DNA of 64,000 nt from Bacteroides sp. (GCA_014802015.1 JAAVDB010000017.1:101794-165793), one strand, 5' to 3'; positions 1 to 8,979 are shown, counted from the stretch's first letter. The notes: generated by a model from the letters alone, not told the origin. Made by a program: numbers and translations.

Positions 1-167
1 GTTACCTTCTTGAGGATGGGGTTGTATTTCTTCAGCTCCAGACGCTCAGTGGTGTTCTTGCGGTTTTTGGTGGTGATATATCGTGAGGTGCCGGGCATAC
101 CGCTTGCCTTGTGCTCGGTGCATTCGAGGATGACCTGAACGCGATTTCCTTTAGCTTTCTTTGCCAT
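1..167 (-). CDS. rpmG: 50S ribosomal protein L33 (3' end outside window)
   Basis: Structural protein of the large ribosomal subunit. The reverse strand from 167 reads [16 protein letters not shown] and continues with the L33 hallmarks: a basic N-terminus, a [10 protein letters not shown] segment and an [10 protein letters not shown] end, all in frame to the window edge. The stop codon lies beyond position 1, so only about 55 codons are seen, close to the full length of the family (50-62 aa). Only one Cys is visible in the E-C-T-E region, where zinc-binding L33 forms have Cys pairs, so this looks like a zinc-independent form. It lies 7 nt downstream of rpmB and should be cotranscribed with it. 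Confidence 0.93.
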   Translation of the reverse strand, partial: MAKKAKGNRVQVILECTEHKASGMPGTSRYITTKNRKNTTERLELKKYNPILKKV

Positions 168-174
168 CTTCTTA

Positions 175-435
175 TTAGATAATGTCTAAGTATTTGATTT
201 CGTTGATATAACCCTTGGTGGCAGCTTCCTTGATTGCTGCGTCGAGGCCCTTCTTGTTGATGGTACGGAGGCCTGCGGCCGAGATGGTCAGTGTGATCCA
301 AGCTTGCTCCTCAACCCAGAAGAATTTCTTGTTGAAGAGATTGACGTCAAACTTGCGCTTGGTGCGACGCTTTGAGTGCGACACATTGTTGCCCACCATT
401 GCTTTCTTGCCGGTAATCTGACAAATTTTTGACAT
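175..435 (-). CDS. rpmB: 50S ribosomal protein L28
   Basis: Structural protein of the large ribosomal subunit, 86 aa. The N-terminus [11 protein letters not shown] is the L28 signature, followed by [13 protein letters not shown] and the N-L-F-N-K-K-F-F-W segment. Length fits the family. It is first gene of an rpmB-rpmG unit; in Bacteroidales this pair is often followed by a short DUF4295 protein and ftsY, which would lie outside the window. A canonical promoter sits about 130 nt upstream. Confidence 0.96.
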   Translation of the reverse strand: MSKICQITGKKAMVGNNVSHSKRRTKRKFDVNLFNKKFFWVEEQAWITLTISAAGLRTINKKGLDAAIKEAATKGYINEIKYLDII

Positions 436-567
436 GGCTGTTGGTTTTTATCTCTTTGTTTTACTGTTTATTGACGGGAAGCGTGGGCCACCATATCATG
501 CCTCATATCGCCGCACGGCGCATCATTTCCGAGCGACTTTCACACGAGGTGCCACGAATTTCGACTG

Positions 568-599
568 CAAAGTTAAGCAATTTTACTCACTCCGACAAA
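568..599 (-). promoter_or_regulatory. Bacteroidota-type promoter of rpmB-rpmG
   Basis: On the minus strand TTTG (599-596), exactly 20 nt, then TAACTTTG (575-568). This matches the -33/-7 consensus of the primary sigma factor of Bacteroides. The predicted start is about 125 nt upstream of the rpmB ATG, so the ribosomal mRNA would carry a long leader. The rest of the stretch 600-784 shows no supported gene. Confidence 0.8.
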
Positions 600-784
600 T
601 AGCATTAAGAATTATTAACACAATCTTATTTCATCTGTGCCAGAGATATGTAGCGGGACATACTAATAGTATAAAGAATCCGGACAGACCTGACGATCGT
701 CACCGACCGTGCAACTCCATCCGGAATCATGCTATAATCCATATCGCCGCGCCGGGGCAGTTGACACTCAGGCGCGAACAATTG

Positions 785-1819
785 TTACTGTTGCTGGGCA
801 GGTAACTGTGCGGCCGACTGCTGGGCTGCCTGCTGCTGGGCCGCCTGCTGGGCCGAGGGATACATCTTGGCCTCCCATCCTAACGCGCTCGCACCGAGCA
901 CGGCGGCATCAGCCTCCTTGAGCTCCGAGACTAATACCTTGACCTTACCCTTGAAGGCATTCATCATATTCTTCTCCATTGACTCGATGAGCGGGCGCAT
1001 CAGCAGATCGCCTGACTTGGCGAGACCGCCGAAGATGATGATGGCCTCGGGTGACGAGAATACGACAAAGTCGGCAAACGCCTCACCGAGAATATTGCCG
1101 GTGTACTCGAATATCTCAATGGCGAGCTTATCGCCATTGACAGCGGCGTCATACACATCCTTGGAGGTTATGGACTCGATGGGGATGTTGCGGAGCACCG
1201 AGGGATCCTTGCGCAGCTCCAGGAACTCGCGGGCCGTGCGTGCCACACCTGTCGCCGAGCAGTAAGCTTCAAGACATCCCGTGCGGCCGCAACCGCAGAG
1301 GCGGCCATTGTTGCGCTTCATTATGGTGTGTCCCAGCTCGCCGGCAAATCCGTCGTGGCCATACACGAGCTGACCGTTGATGACGATACCAGAACCTACG
1401 CCGGTACCGAGGGTGATCATGATAAAGTTCTTCATGCCTCGCGCCGCACCGTAAGTCATCTCACCGATGGCGGCGGCATTGGCATCATTGGTGATGGCTA
1501 CTGGCAGGCCGAATTTCTCACTCACCATCTGAGCCAGAGGCAGAGGTGTGGGCCAGGGTATGTTGACGAACTTCTCGATCATGCCGGTGTAATAGTTCGC
1601 GTTAGGCGCACCGATACCGATACCGTGCACTTTCCCGACAGCGTCGTGCGTTTCGAGCAGCTTGGTCACACCCTGATACAGCTCTTCGATATAATCGTTG
1701 ACATCAGCGTGCTTGAGGGTCTTGATCGACGAACTGGCTATCACTACGCCACGAGCGTCAACGATGCCGAATACTGTATTGGTACCGCCTATATCGATAC
1801 CGACTACGTAAGGTTTCAT
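785..1819 (-). CDS. ROK family sugar kinase (glucokinase-like)
   Basis: Cytoplasmic ATP-dependent kinase, most likely phosphorylating glucose or a related hexose. From the chosen start (MKPYVVGIDIGGTN) the protein has 344 aa. The phosphate-binding D-I-G-G-T-N lies at 9-14, the catalytic N-D-A-N-A segment near 111, G-E-L-G-H near 160 and the ROK zinc site C-G-C-G-R-T-G-C-L-E at 175-184. An upstream in-frame ATG at 1852 adds 11 residues rich in Asn and Tyr with no family counterpart, so 1819 is preferred. The last 25 residues are an unusual Gln/Ala-rich tail absent from ordinary ROK kinases. It stands alone; substrate cannot be fixed from sequence. Confidence 0.88.
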   Translation of the reverse strand: MKPYVVGIDIGGTNTVFGIVDARGVVIASSSIKTLKHADVNDYIEELYQGVTKLLETHDAVGKVHGIGIGAPNANYYTGMIEKFVNIPWPTPLPLAQMVSEKFGLPVAITNDANAAAIGEMTYGAARGMKNFIMITLGTGVGSGIVINGQLVYGHDGFAGELGHTIMKRNNGRLCGCGRTGCLEAYCSATGVARTAREFLELRKDPSVLRNIPIESITSKDVYDAAVNGDKLAIEIFEYTGNILGEAFADFVVFSSPEAIIIFGGLAKSGDLLMRPLIESMEKNMMNAFKGKVKVLVSELKEADAAVLGASALGWEAKMYPSAQQAAQQQAAQQSAAQLPAQQQ

Positions 1820-1874
1820 AGGTCTGTTATAGTTTAGATGATTATAATTCATAAGACATTTGTATTTACAACAA

Positions 1875-1882
1875 CAAACTTA
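1875..1882 (-). promoter_or_regulatory. -7 element of the ROK kinase promoter
   Basis: TAAGTTTG on the minus strand fits TAnnTTTG. No convincing TTTG lies 19-21 nt further upstream. The predicted start is about 50 nt before the kinase ATG at 1819. Confidence 0.5.
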
Positions 1883-2029
1883 CTTAAATTTATCATAAGT
1901 ATGCACGCTTATTTTCCGAAAAATTCTTAAAAAACGTAACGCGCCGGCCGAAGGCAGAAAAAAGTCCGGCCGCATCACCCAAACGGATGCGACCGGAAAT
2001 ACTTATCTTCGTTACAGTGACAGCGAGGA

Positions 2030-5000
2030 TTAACGCTTCACGAACTTGTAGGTCTGCATAGTAGCTCCATCCTCCACGACAAGGACATAGATGCCCTGCT
2101 GGAGATTATCCACGATGTCAGCGCGGTCATCGCCCACTGCCGTACGCACGATGCGGCCGCTGAAGGCATCGACCACTGTATAGCGCGCTGTCGCCGAGCC
2201 GGCGAGAACCTCACGGAGTGCAGTGAGACGCAGATAATTGTAATGTTCCTCGATCTCTTCCGGGGTCAGAGCCTTGGGATACATCATAAGCTCGTCGATC
2301 TTGCCGGCAAATATGCGGTTACCTTCCTCATCATCACCACCGATAAACATGAGTTCGGTCGATGAGAAATTGAGCGCATCGGTCTTGACACCGGCCGCCG
2401 TAGCACACTCCCTGCCGTCAACGTAGAGCTGAGTGGTCTTGTCGGCATACTTGCGTACGCACACCAGATGGTGCCATCTACCGTCAAACACATCGGCTGC
2501 ATCAGCCAGCTTGCAATCGGTCTTATTCACGTCATCGTCGATCGAGAAACAGAGGTATCCGCCCTTACGTTCGAGACCGATCCAGTTGCCGGTACCACCC
2601 TCGACATTGGTATGATTGTGTGTACCGATGCATACGAGATAACCGTCATCATCAGTCGAGTTAACCCAGAGTTCGATCGAGAAGTCCTTCTCGCCCATGT
2701 TGATGGCATCATATACAGGCTGAGTGAGATAGTATGTGTCGTCAAACTCGATAGCGCCACCCTTGAGGCCGTCAACCGAAACAGGCGCAGCACCCTGAGC
2801 CGTAGCCTCACCATAGATAAGGTTGGGTGTCGTGTCACCCATCTCGTCCATCGGGAAATAAGCTATCATCTCGGAACCCTGCGACTCGAAGTGCTCTTTA
2901 ATCTTGCTTGCGCTCATAACGCCGCGATAGATCGAGAACTCGTCGAGCATACCGTCATAGTAGTTGTCATAACCCCAGCCTTCACCTCCGTTGACGTTAC
3001 CGATCACAATCGGCTCGTCTGACAGAATGGAGACAGTCTTGTCGTCGGCCGTGCCGACCAGCTCACCGTCAACATAGATGCGCAGCTGATGTTCGTCGGC
3101 GTCACGCACGCCCACTATATGATGCCACTGACCGTCGAAATACTTGTCGGCGTTCTCGGCCACAACCTGATTCTTGTTGATATTGTCATCGACGGCAAAT
3201 CGGAGCTCCTTATTCTTGTACTCCATACCGTACCAGTTACCCGAACCTTTATCGGGTGAAATGACACCCTTGTTGAACAGATAACAGTTCTTGTCGGCCG
3301 CAGACGAGTTCATCCACAATTCTACAGTGAACGAGAGGTTACCGAAGTTGATGAAATCATAGCTGTCCTGCACATAGCAGTTCGTACCGTCGAGCACGAG
3401 CGCATTGCCCTGACGACCCTCGGCCGCTGTGCCCTTCTTGCCGTTGAGTGCAGCGGCGCTGCCGCCACGGAGGTTGGCTACGGTCTCGCCCACAGTCTCA
3501 AACGGATAGCAGGCCACAAGCTGAACGGAAGTATTCTTGCGCACCTTTATATTGACGTCGAATGACGCATCGTTGCCATTGTCCGCACCGGTTGTCGATA
3601 CGGTAAACGTGTACTCGCCCTCGGCCACAGGACTGCCGGAAATCGTACCCGTGAGTGTGGACTTATCGAAGTTAAATGTCAGGCCATCGGGCAGGTCAGA
3701 GCACTCGGCGCCAGTGGCACGAACCACAGTAAACTTAACGGGCTGTATCTCATCGCCCATATAGATAATCTGGCTGAGTGCGCCCGAATTAATGGTGAGA
3801 GCGGCATTGTTATTAAACAGTTCCTCAAGATTGTAGCTGAGGTGGGGAGGCTGATTGTAAGCCACGTTCTGCCATGCCACAGCCACACGATACTGACGAT
3901 CCTGCATGAGGGTGTTCACCTTGTAATCCGAGGGGATCGTGGTAGTGAAGATGAGCAGGTCTGACTCGGTGGAACTGTCATGGAATATCACCTCCTCACG
4001 CCAGTCTCCGAACAGGTCAGCCTGAAGGTTAGGCGTAGCCTTGGTGGTGTTACATGAGGCAGCATTGGAATACGAGTTGAAATTAACAAGCGTATTTATC
4101 TTGGTTATCTCATCGTTGGGCTTGGTGATAGTAGTGCCGTCGAGGAGTTCATCAAGCACGTCACCGTCCCAATACACGCGGAAATTGATTGATGGACGTT
4201 TGGCCGACGTGAGCTCGGTACCGTTACTGAACACCTTATTGGTCGACGACCAGTATTCATAGCCGCGATAACGCGATGTGATGTTGGCTGCAAGGCCTCG
4301 GCCTATATCTTTACCCGACTGAGCCTCAAAGAAGATTATCTCGCCGGTCTTGGCATCACGGAGCTCTGTGTCATATTTGTAAGCTGACTCCGTCTCTTCG
4401 TGGGGCATAAACACCTGAAGGCCTTCGCGATCAGGGAGCATCGCCGCGAGATGAAGCGCATCGCCGTGACCTGCACCTGTACGGTAAAGGAGCTTGCCGT
4501 CGTGGTCAACCGAAGCCGCACCAAATACGATCTCGTCAAATCCGTCACCGTCAACGTCGCCTACAGTCAGAGAGTGGGCACCCTCACCGTAACAGCCTTG
4601 TCCTACCTTGTTGGATGAGTGCAGCCAACGCTCCTTGAGTTCCTTGCCGTCAAAGTCGACAGCCCAGAGGTAGGCATGCGTATAGTAGCCGCGACAGAAC
4701 ACAGCGCTCGGGTGCTGACCGTCCAGATAGGCCACACATGCCAGATAGCGCTCGCAACGGTTACCGTTAGCGTCACCCCAGCCGCTCTTGCTCATAGCAT
4801 GTATTGTACGCGGGGGATTGTAAGCGATCGTATTGATCTCGGCGCCTGTCAGACCGTTGAACACCGTAAGATACTCGGGGCCGGATTTGACCACACCGGC
4901 CAGCGAGCCACTCTTCTCACGGTAATCGTCAGTCACCTTGTCGCTACCCATGAGGACAGCCTTGCCCGTACCGTCGATCGTACCCGGAGCAGTCTTGCAG

Positions 5001-5671
5001 ATAAGTTCGGCCTTACCGTCGCCATCAAAGTCATAGACCATGAACTGCGTGTAATGATTGCCCGAGCGGATATTCTGTCCGAGGTCTATGCGCCACAGTT
5101 TGGTGCCGTCAAGTTTGTAACAATCAAGTATGGTATTACCCGTGTAACGGAACTGATCGCCGTTATCGGCCTGATTGGTCGGGAACCATTTGACTATGAG
5201 TTCCCACTCACCGTCGCCGTCGACATCGCCGACCGACACGTCATCGGGAGTGTAGGTATAGTCACGATCTTCCTTACTGCCTCCGGCAGGAGACTGTCCC
5301 CCTGCGGGGCGATCAAGATGAACCTTGAGATAAGGTGTAGCCCATACGGAGGCCTCGGACGATGTCTCCTTTACTGCATCGTTTACGATAGCTTTTACCG
5401 TATACTTTGACGCTGTCGTACCATTTTTGTCGGTATAGTTCGTTCTTGTCTTGAGCGGGGCGTCATTGACTTTCACACCGTCACGGTATACATCAAAAGC
5501 CATCTTCTTGTCATCGGTAACGAGTGAACGCCATGAGACAAATACTCCGCCATCGGTCTTGACAGCCACCACGCCTCGGTCAAGACTCTCAGCCTGTACC
5601 TCATGCGAATACTGCGCAGACGCTGTCAGCGACCCCAGTAACGCCACGAGGGAAATAAAAGTTTTTTTCAT
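2030..5671 (-). CDS. Secreted PL11 rhamnogalacturonan lyase with Ig-like, two LamG and C-terminal sorting domains
   Basis: Predicted extracellular enzyme of 1213 aa that cleaves rhamnogalacturonan I (pectin backbone) by beta-elimination. Residues 1-19 are a signal peptide (MKKTFISLVALLGSLTASA). Residues about 20-620 match polysaccharide lyase family 11 (YesW-like): an N-terminal Fn3-like part, then a propeller rich in D-V-D-G-D-G-E and D-F-D-G-D-G-K calcium loops. An Ig-like module of the P-D-G-L-T-F type is near 645-715. Two concanavalin-like LamG modules follow (about 717-925 and 934-1140), both with S-x-E-L-W. The last ~50 residues end G-I-Y-V-L-V-V-E-D-G...Y-K-F-V-K-R, like a type IX secretion sorting domain. 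The double LamG fusion is uncommon in PL11. It is monocistronic with its own canonical promoter. Confidence 0.88.
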   Translation of the reverse strand: MKKTFISLVALLGSLTASAQYSHEVQAESLDRGVVAVKTDGGVFVSWRSLVTDDKKMAFDVYRDGVKVNDAPLKTRTNYTDKNGTTASKYTVKAIVNDAVKETSSEASVWATPYLKVHLDRPAGGQSPAGGSKEDRDYTYTPDDVSVGDVDGDGEWELIVKWFPTNQADNGDQFRYTGNTILDCYKLDGTKLWRIDLGQNIRSGNHYTQFMVYDFDGDGKAELICKTAPGTIDGTGKAVLMGSDKVTDDYREKSGSLAGVVKSGPEYLTVFNGLTGAEINTIAYNPPRTIHAMSKSGWGDANGNRCERYLACVAYLDGQHPSAVFCRGYYTHAYLWAVDFDGKELKERWLHSSNKVGQGCYGEGAHSLTVGDVDGDGFDEIVFGAASVDHDGKLLYRTGAGHGDALHLAAMLPDREGLQVFMPHEETESAYKYDTELRDAKTGEIIFFEAQSGKDIGRGLAANITSRYRGYEYWSSTNKVFSNGTELTSAKRPSINFRVYWDGDVLDELLDGTTITKPNDEITKINTLVNFNSYSNAASCNTTKATPNLQADLFGDWREEVIFHDSSTESDLLIFTTTIPSDYKVNTLMQDRQYRVAVAWQNVAYNQPPHLSYNLEELFNNNAALTINSGALSQIIYMGDEIQPVKFTVVRATGAECSDLPDGLTFNFDKSTLTGTISGSPVAEGEYTFTVSTTGADNGNDASFDVNIKVRKNTSVQLVACYPFETVGETVANLRGGSAAALNGKKGTAAEGRQGNALVLDGTNCYVQDSYDFINFGNLSFTVELWMNSSAADKNCYLFNKGVISPDKGSGNWYGMEYKNKELRFAVDDNINKNQVVAENADKYFDGQWHHIVGVRDADEHQLRIYVDGELVGTADDKTVSILSDEPIVIGNVNGGEGWGYDNYYDGMLDEFSIYRGVMSASKIKEHFESQGSEMIAYFPMDEMGDTTPNLIYGEATAQGAAPVSVDGLKGGAIEFDDTYYLTQPVYDAINMGEKDFSIELWVNSTDDDGYLVCIGTHNHTNVEGGTGNWIGLERKGGYLCFSIDDDVNKTDCKLADAADVFDGRWHHLVCVRKYADKTTQLYVDGRECATAAGVKTDALNFSSTELMFIGGDDEEGNRIFAGKIDELMMYPKALTPEEIEEHYNYLRLTALREVLAGSATARYTVVDAFSGRIVRTAVGDDRADIVDNLQQGIYVLVVEDGATMQTYKFVKR

Positions 5672-5727
5672 GTAAAGATTTAAGTTACTGAATATTTCAA
5701 AAATACGTATATTACGTATATACTGTG

Positions 5728-5759
5728 CAAAAATAATGATTTTTAACCAATGTCACAAA
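5728..5759 (-). promoter_or_regulatory. Promoter of the PL11 lyase gene
   Basis: Minus strand TTTG (5759-5756), 20 nt, TATTTTTG (5735-5728): an exact -33/-7 match. The ATG at 5671 is about 50 nt below the predicted start. Three TACGTA palindromes (5704-5709, 5713-5718, 5762-5767) bracket the promoter and could be operator sites. Confidence 0.78.
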
Positions 5760-5774
5760 AATACGTATAAAAAT

Positions 5775-7865
5775 TCATGAGATTTTTGACCAGTCGCGTA
5801 TACGTGAATTGAGCTGAGACAACTGACGCACCAGGACTGCATTAACCGGACTTGCGAGGTCAGGATCAGCGTCAAGCACATCGCAGGCGGCATCACGTGC
5901 CAGCTGCACGATCTGACCGTCGGTAGCGAGATTGGCTATATGCAGGTCAAACGGTATGCCGCTCTGCATGGTACCCTCTATGTCGCCGGGACCGCGCATA
6001 CGCATATCAGCCTCGGCTATCTCAAAGCCGTTGGTGGTGGATGTCATGAGTTCGAGACGTTTGCGGGTGTCGCCGGTGATCTTACGCTTGGTCATAAGTA
6101 TACAGTAACTCTGACCCTCACCGCGGCCTACACGTCCGCGCAACTGGTGGAGCTGTGACAGACCGAACCGCTCGGCATTCTCGATCAGCATGGTCGTAGC
6201 ATTGGGCACGTTTACCCCCACCTCGATTACGGTCGTACTCACGAGTATCTGCGCCTCGCCCGAAGCGAAAATACTCATCTGATAATCCTTCTCCTCGGGA
6301 CGAAGCTTGCCGTGAACGTATGCCACACGATAGTCCCGATATATCTCGCGGATGTTCTCATAGCCCTCTTCGAGCGATTGCAGGTCAAGCTTCTCATTCT
6401 CCTTGATGAGCGGATAGACGATATATACCTGCCGCCCCATCTTGAGCTGACGGGCTATGCCCTGATAGGTCAAGAGCCTGTTTTCATCATAACGGAGCAG
6501 AGTCTGCACCGGTTTACGTCCGGGTGGCAGCTCGTCGATCACGCTGACGTCGAGGTCACCGTAGACTGTCATGGCAAGCGTGCGCGGTATCGGCGTCGCC
6601 GTCATCACGAGGACGTGCGGAGCCAGAGTATTCTTGGTCCACAACCTTGCGCGCTGGGCCACTCCGAAACGGTGCTGTTCGTCAATCACGACATATCCGA
6701 GGTTTCTGAACCGCACACGATCCTCGATCACGGCATGTGTGCCGATGAGTATGTGGAGCGTGCCGTCACGCAGCTGCGAGTCGATGATGTCACGCTCCTT
6801 CTTGCGCGTCGAGCCGGTGAGGAGCCTGACATTCACACCCATAGGGGCCACAAGTTCACGTATGGTCTCGTAATGCTGCGTGGCAAGAATCTCGGTGGGT
6901 GCCATAAGGCAGGCCTGAAAACCGTTATCAAGCGCTATCAGCATCGTCATAAGCGCGACGAGGGTCTTGCCACTGCCCACATCTCCCTGCAGCAGACGGT
7001 TCATCTGCCGTCCGGCGCCCATGTCGGCGCGTATCTCGCGTATGACACGCTTCTGTGCCCCGGTGAGCGGAAAGGGCAGGAATTGATTGTAGAAATTATT
7101 GAAGAACTCCCCTACCCGTCCGAAGCGGAATCCTTGGGTCGAAGAGGATCGCCGCCGCGCATAGCGCTGGATGTCGAGCTGGAGATAGAACAGTTCCTCA
7201 AACTTGAGTCTGAAACGAGCCTTGTCGAGTATGTCCATCGTGGCCGGATTGTGTATGGCACACAGGGCCGTGCGCAGGTCGAGCAGACGGTATTTCTCTA
7301 TTATATAAGGTGGCAGCGTCTCGGGCAGCGTCTGGGCGCCGGCAAGTATCTCGGCCGCAGCTCCGGCAAACGTACGTGAGGAGAATCCGCGGTTGCGCAA
7401 CTGCTCTGTCAGCGGATACACACCACGGAAACCGCTCCGGGCCAGCAGTGCGCCCGGAGGGTCTATCTCGGGATGCACCATGCTCCATCGGCCGTTGAAG
7501 AATGTCGGCTTGCCGAATACCGTATAGTCCGTATGTGTGCGGTATAGTTCGCGCATGGCCTTGGCGCGCTGAAACCACACGACCTCCATCGTGCCGGTCT
7601 TGTCGGTAAACAGCGCTACGAGGCGCATCTTGGCCCCCTCGCCTATCATATTGAACGACACAAAGCGTCCGCGCACCTGCACGGCGGGCATATCATCGCC
7701 CGTAAATTCGCTGATATGCCGTATGGTGGTACGGTCAACGTAATGTGTCGGGAAATGATACAGCATGTCGCGATAGGTCTTGATGCCGAGATTCTTGTCA
7801 AGCAACTCGGCTCGTTTGGGACCTATCCCGCGCAGAAATTTTATGTCACAGTCAGCGATGGTCAC
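5775..7865 (-). CDS. recG: ATP-dependent DNA helicase RecG
   Basis: Branch-migrating helicase that remodels stalled replication forks and Holliday junctions; cytoplasmic, 696 aa, usual family length. An N-terminal HhH-like start (F-L-R-G-I-G-P-K-R-A) leads into the wedge/OB domain (about 50-230). Helicase domain: Walker A G-D-V-G-S-G-K-T near 295, D-E-Q-H box near 395, T-A-T-P-I-P-R-T-L-A motif III, and the Q-L-H-Q-L-R-G-R-V-G-R-G motif VI. It follows ispD by 16 nt on the same strand, so the two are probably cotranscribed. Confidence 0.96.
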   Translation of the reverse strand: MTIADCDIKFLRGIGPKRAELLDKNLGIKTYRDMLYHFPTHYVDRTTIRHISEFTGDDMPAVQVRGRFVSFNMIGEGAKMRLVALFTDKTGTMEVVWFQRAKAMRELYRTHTDYTVFGKPTFFNGRWSMVHPEIDPPGALLARSGFRGVYPLTEQLRNRGFSSRTFAGAAAEILAGAQTLPETLPPYIIEKYRLLDLRTALCAIHNPATMDILDKARFRLKFEELFYLQLDIQRYARRRSSSTQGFRFGRVGEFFNNFYNQFLPFPLTGAQKRVIREIRADMGAGRQMNRLLQGDVGSGKTLVALMTMLIALDNGFQACLMAPTEILATQHYETIRELVAPMGVNVRLLTGSTRKKERDIIDSQLRDGTLHILIGTHAVIEDRVRFRNLGYVVIDEQHRFGVAQRARLWTKNTLAPHVLVMTATPIPRTLAMTVYGDLDVSVIDELPPGRKPVQTLLRYDENRLLTYQGIARQLKMGRQVYIVYPLIKENEKLDLQSLEEGYENIREIYRDYRVAYVHGKLRPEEKDYQMSIFASGEAQILVSTTVIEVGVNVPNATTMLIENAERFGLSQLHQLRGRVGRGEGQSYCILMTKRKITGDTRKRLELMTSTTNGFEIAEADMRMRGPGDIEGTMQSGIPFDLHIANLATDGQIVQLARDAACDVLDADPDLASPVNAVLVRQLSQLNSRIRDWSKIS

Positions 7866-7881
7866 GACTATAGGTTTACGG

Positions 7882-8577
7882 CTAAAGTTTTTTGCCTATT
7901 GATTCAATATCTCCCGGATTGGTCACCTTAATATTGGCCGTATCGCCTTCGACAAGCGCGAGCGGGCCGAATCCGGCAGCCTCGACTACCGATGCGTCAT
8001 CGGTAAACACAGGCAGTATCTCCTGACGGTTGGCGCTGATGATTGTTGCCCCGTCAAATACCTGCGGAGTCTGCACGGCACGATACAGCGAGCGGTCCAC
8101 TGCCACCGACGAGCCGGCGGACGTGAGCATGCGCAGCGAGTCGGTCACGGCAACCGTAGGGATGGCGCCGGGGTGCGTGTCATCAAGCGCGTCAAGCAGA
8201 CGCCCCATCATGGCCGGCGTCACCATCGGGCGCGCGGCATCATGGACACTCACCCATCCTGTCGTGCCGGCATCAAGTGTGCGGACAGCGTTCTGCACGC
8301 TGTGTGCGCGTGACGGGCCTCCTATGACGATGTCATGCGGCAATGTGAAACCGTGCTCGCGGCACATGTCGCGCCACATATCCACCATCGGCTCACTCAG
8401 CACCACTATAATACGCGCACCCGGGGCGGCCCGGTCGAGCCGTTCGAGCGTAGTCATAAGCATGGGACGCCCCCACAGGTCACAGAACTGTTTGGGCAGG
8501 TCTCCGCCATAGCGGCTGCCGCTGCCGGCCGCCACGACGATATGCACGTTGCGGTGTGTGTCGGGATAGTGTATCAT
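7882..8577 (-). CDS. ispD: 2-C-methyl-D-erythritol 4-phosphate cytidylyltransferase
   Basis: Transfers CMP to MEP in the non-mevalonate isoprenoid pathway; cytoplasmic, about 231 aa. The nucleotide-binding start V-A-A-G-S-G-S-R-Y-G-G-D-L-P-K-Q-F matches the IspD consensus, and V-S-V-H-D-A-A-R-P is the conserved core motif. An ATG at 8601 is in frame, but a TAATTTTG promoter box at 8610-8603 would start transcription near 8596, downstream of that codon, so the ATG at 8577 is preferred. recG follows after 16 nt. Confidence 0.92.
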   Translation of the reverse strand: MIHYPDTHRNVHIVVAAGSGSRYGGDLPKQFCDLWGRPMLMTTLERLDRAAPGARIIVVLSEPMVDMWRDMCREHGFTLPHDIVIGGPSRAHSVQNAVRTLDAGTTGWVSVHDAARPMVTPAMMGRLLDALDDTHPGAIPTVAVTDSLRMLTSAGSSVAVDRSLYRAVQTPQVFDGATIISANRQEILPVFTDDASVVEAAGFGPLALVEGDTANIKVTNPGDIESIGKKL

Positions 8578-8602
8578 GTATGTGTCGAGTGATATTGTCA
8601 TG

Positions 8603-8610
8603 CAAAATTA
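8603..8610 (-). promoter_or_regulatory. -7 element of the ispD-recG promoter
   Basis: TAATTTTG on the minus strand, with CTTG 20 nt further upstream (8634-8631). That weak -33 lies inside the loop of the terminator hairpin at 8618-8646, so promoter and terminator overlap. Confidence 0.55.
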
Positions 8611-8646
8611 CAAAAAAGCGGTGTCGCATACAAGATGCAACACCGC
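8611..8646 (-). terminator. Rho-independent terminator behind the small ORF
   Basis: Arms at 8618-8629 and 8635-8646 pair over 12 positions with one wobble, loop of 5 nt, followed in the minus direction by six T (8617-8612). It lies 15 nt beyond the stop of the 39-aa ORF. Confidence 0.8.
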
Positions 8647-8660
8647 TCCTCACGTTTCAA

Positions 8661-8780
8661 CTATTTATTTATGAGAGCCTCAGTACCCAGTTTCACAACT
8701 CGATAAAGAGGAGAGGGATGTAATTTCATTCCCGCCCCGGAGGCCTCTGTGAGGCTCGGGAGCTTTATTTTGCTTTTCAT
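8661..8780 (-). CDS. Small basic protein of 39 aa, unknown function
   Basis: A complete ORF on the minus strand from ATG (8780-8778) to TAG (8663-8661), not recognised as a known family. It begins M-K-S-K-I-K-L-P-S-L-T-E-A and ends L-G-T-E-A-L-I-N-K. It is basic, with no signal peptide, membrane segment or Cys. Support for a real gene is contextual: it sits between the terminator of the SDR gene (8919-8958) and a second strong terminator 15 nt after its own stop, in an otherwise gene-free stretch of 378 nt. No clear TAnnTTTG box precedes it, so it could be expressed by read-through or be part of a structured RNA. Confidence 0.5.
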   Translation of the reverse strand: MKSKIKLPSLTEASGAGMKLHPSPLYRVVKLGTEALINK

Positions 8781-8918
8781 ATATAAAACAACCGGATTGC
8801 AATTTTTGTCTACGCGATAACGCTAAAAGTGATTAAAAAACCCTAACAGAATGCCCTGAATTAAGGGTCTAATGTTAAAATCGGGAATTTTCGGGAAACT
8901 TTTCCAACCACATCGGAA

Positions 8919-8958
8919 TAAAAAATGACCCGAAAGGAATACTTGTTCCCCCGGGTCA
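8919..8958 (-). terminator. Terminator of the uxuA-SDR operon
   Basis: Minus strand TGACCCG (8958-8952) pairs with CGGGTCA (8932-8926), with further pairing of GGAA with TTCC inside, followed by six T (8925-8920). It lies 21 nt beyond the SDR stop codon. A weaker CCCT/AGGG hairpin with a T-run follows near 8835-8871. Confidence 0.8.
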
Positions 8959-8979
8959 CATGCGTTTGAGTCAGACTGA

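Noticed and set aside
626-742. 38-codon minus-strand ORF downstream of the ROK kinase gene
   Set aside because: No promoter, no family similarity and codon use unlike neighbours; probably chance.
4619-5410. 263-codon plus-strand ORF opposite the PL11 gene
   Set aside because: Antisense shadow; the PL11 frame has signal peptide and family motifs.
6312-7379. 355-codon plus-strand ORF opposite recG
   Set aside because: Lies fully antisense to a clear recG gene; shadow of its codon bias.
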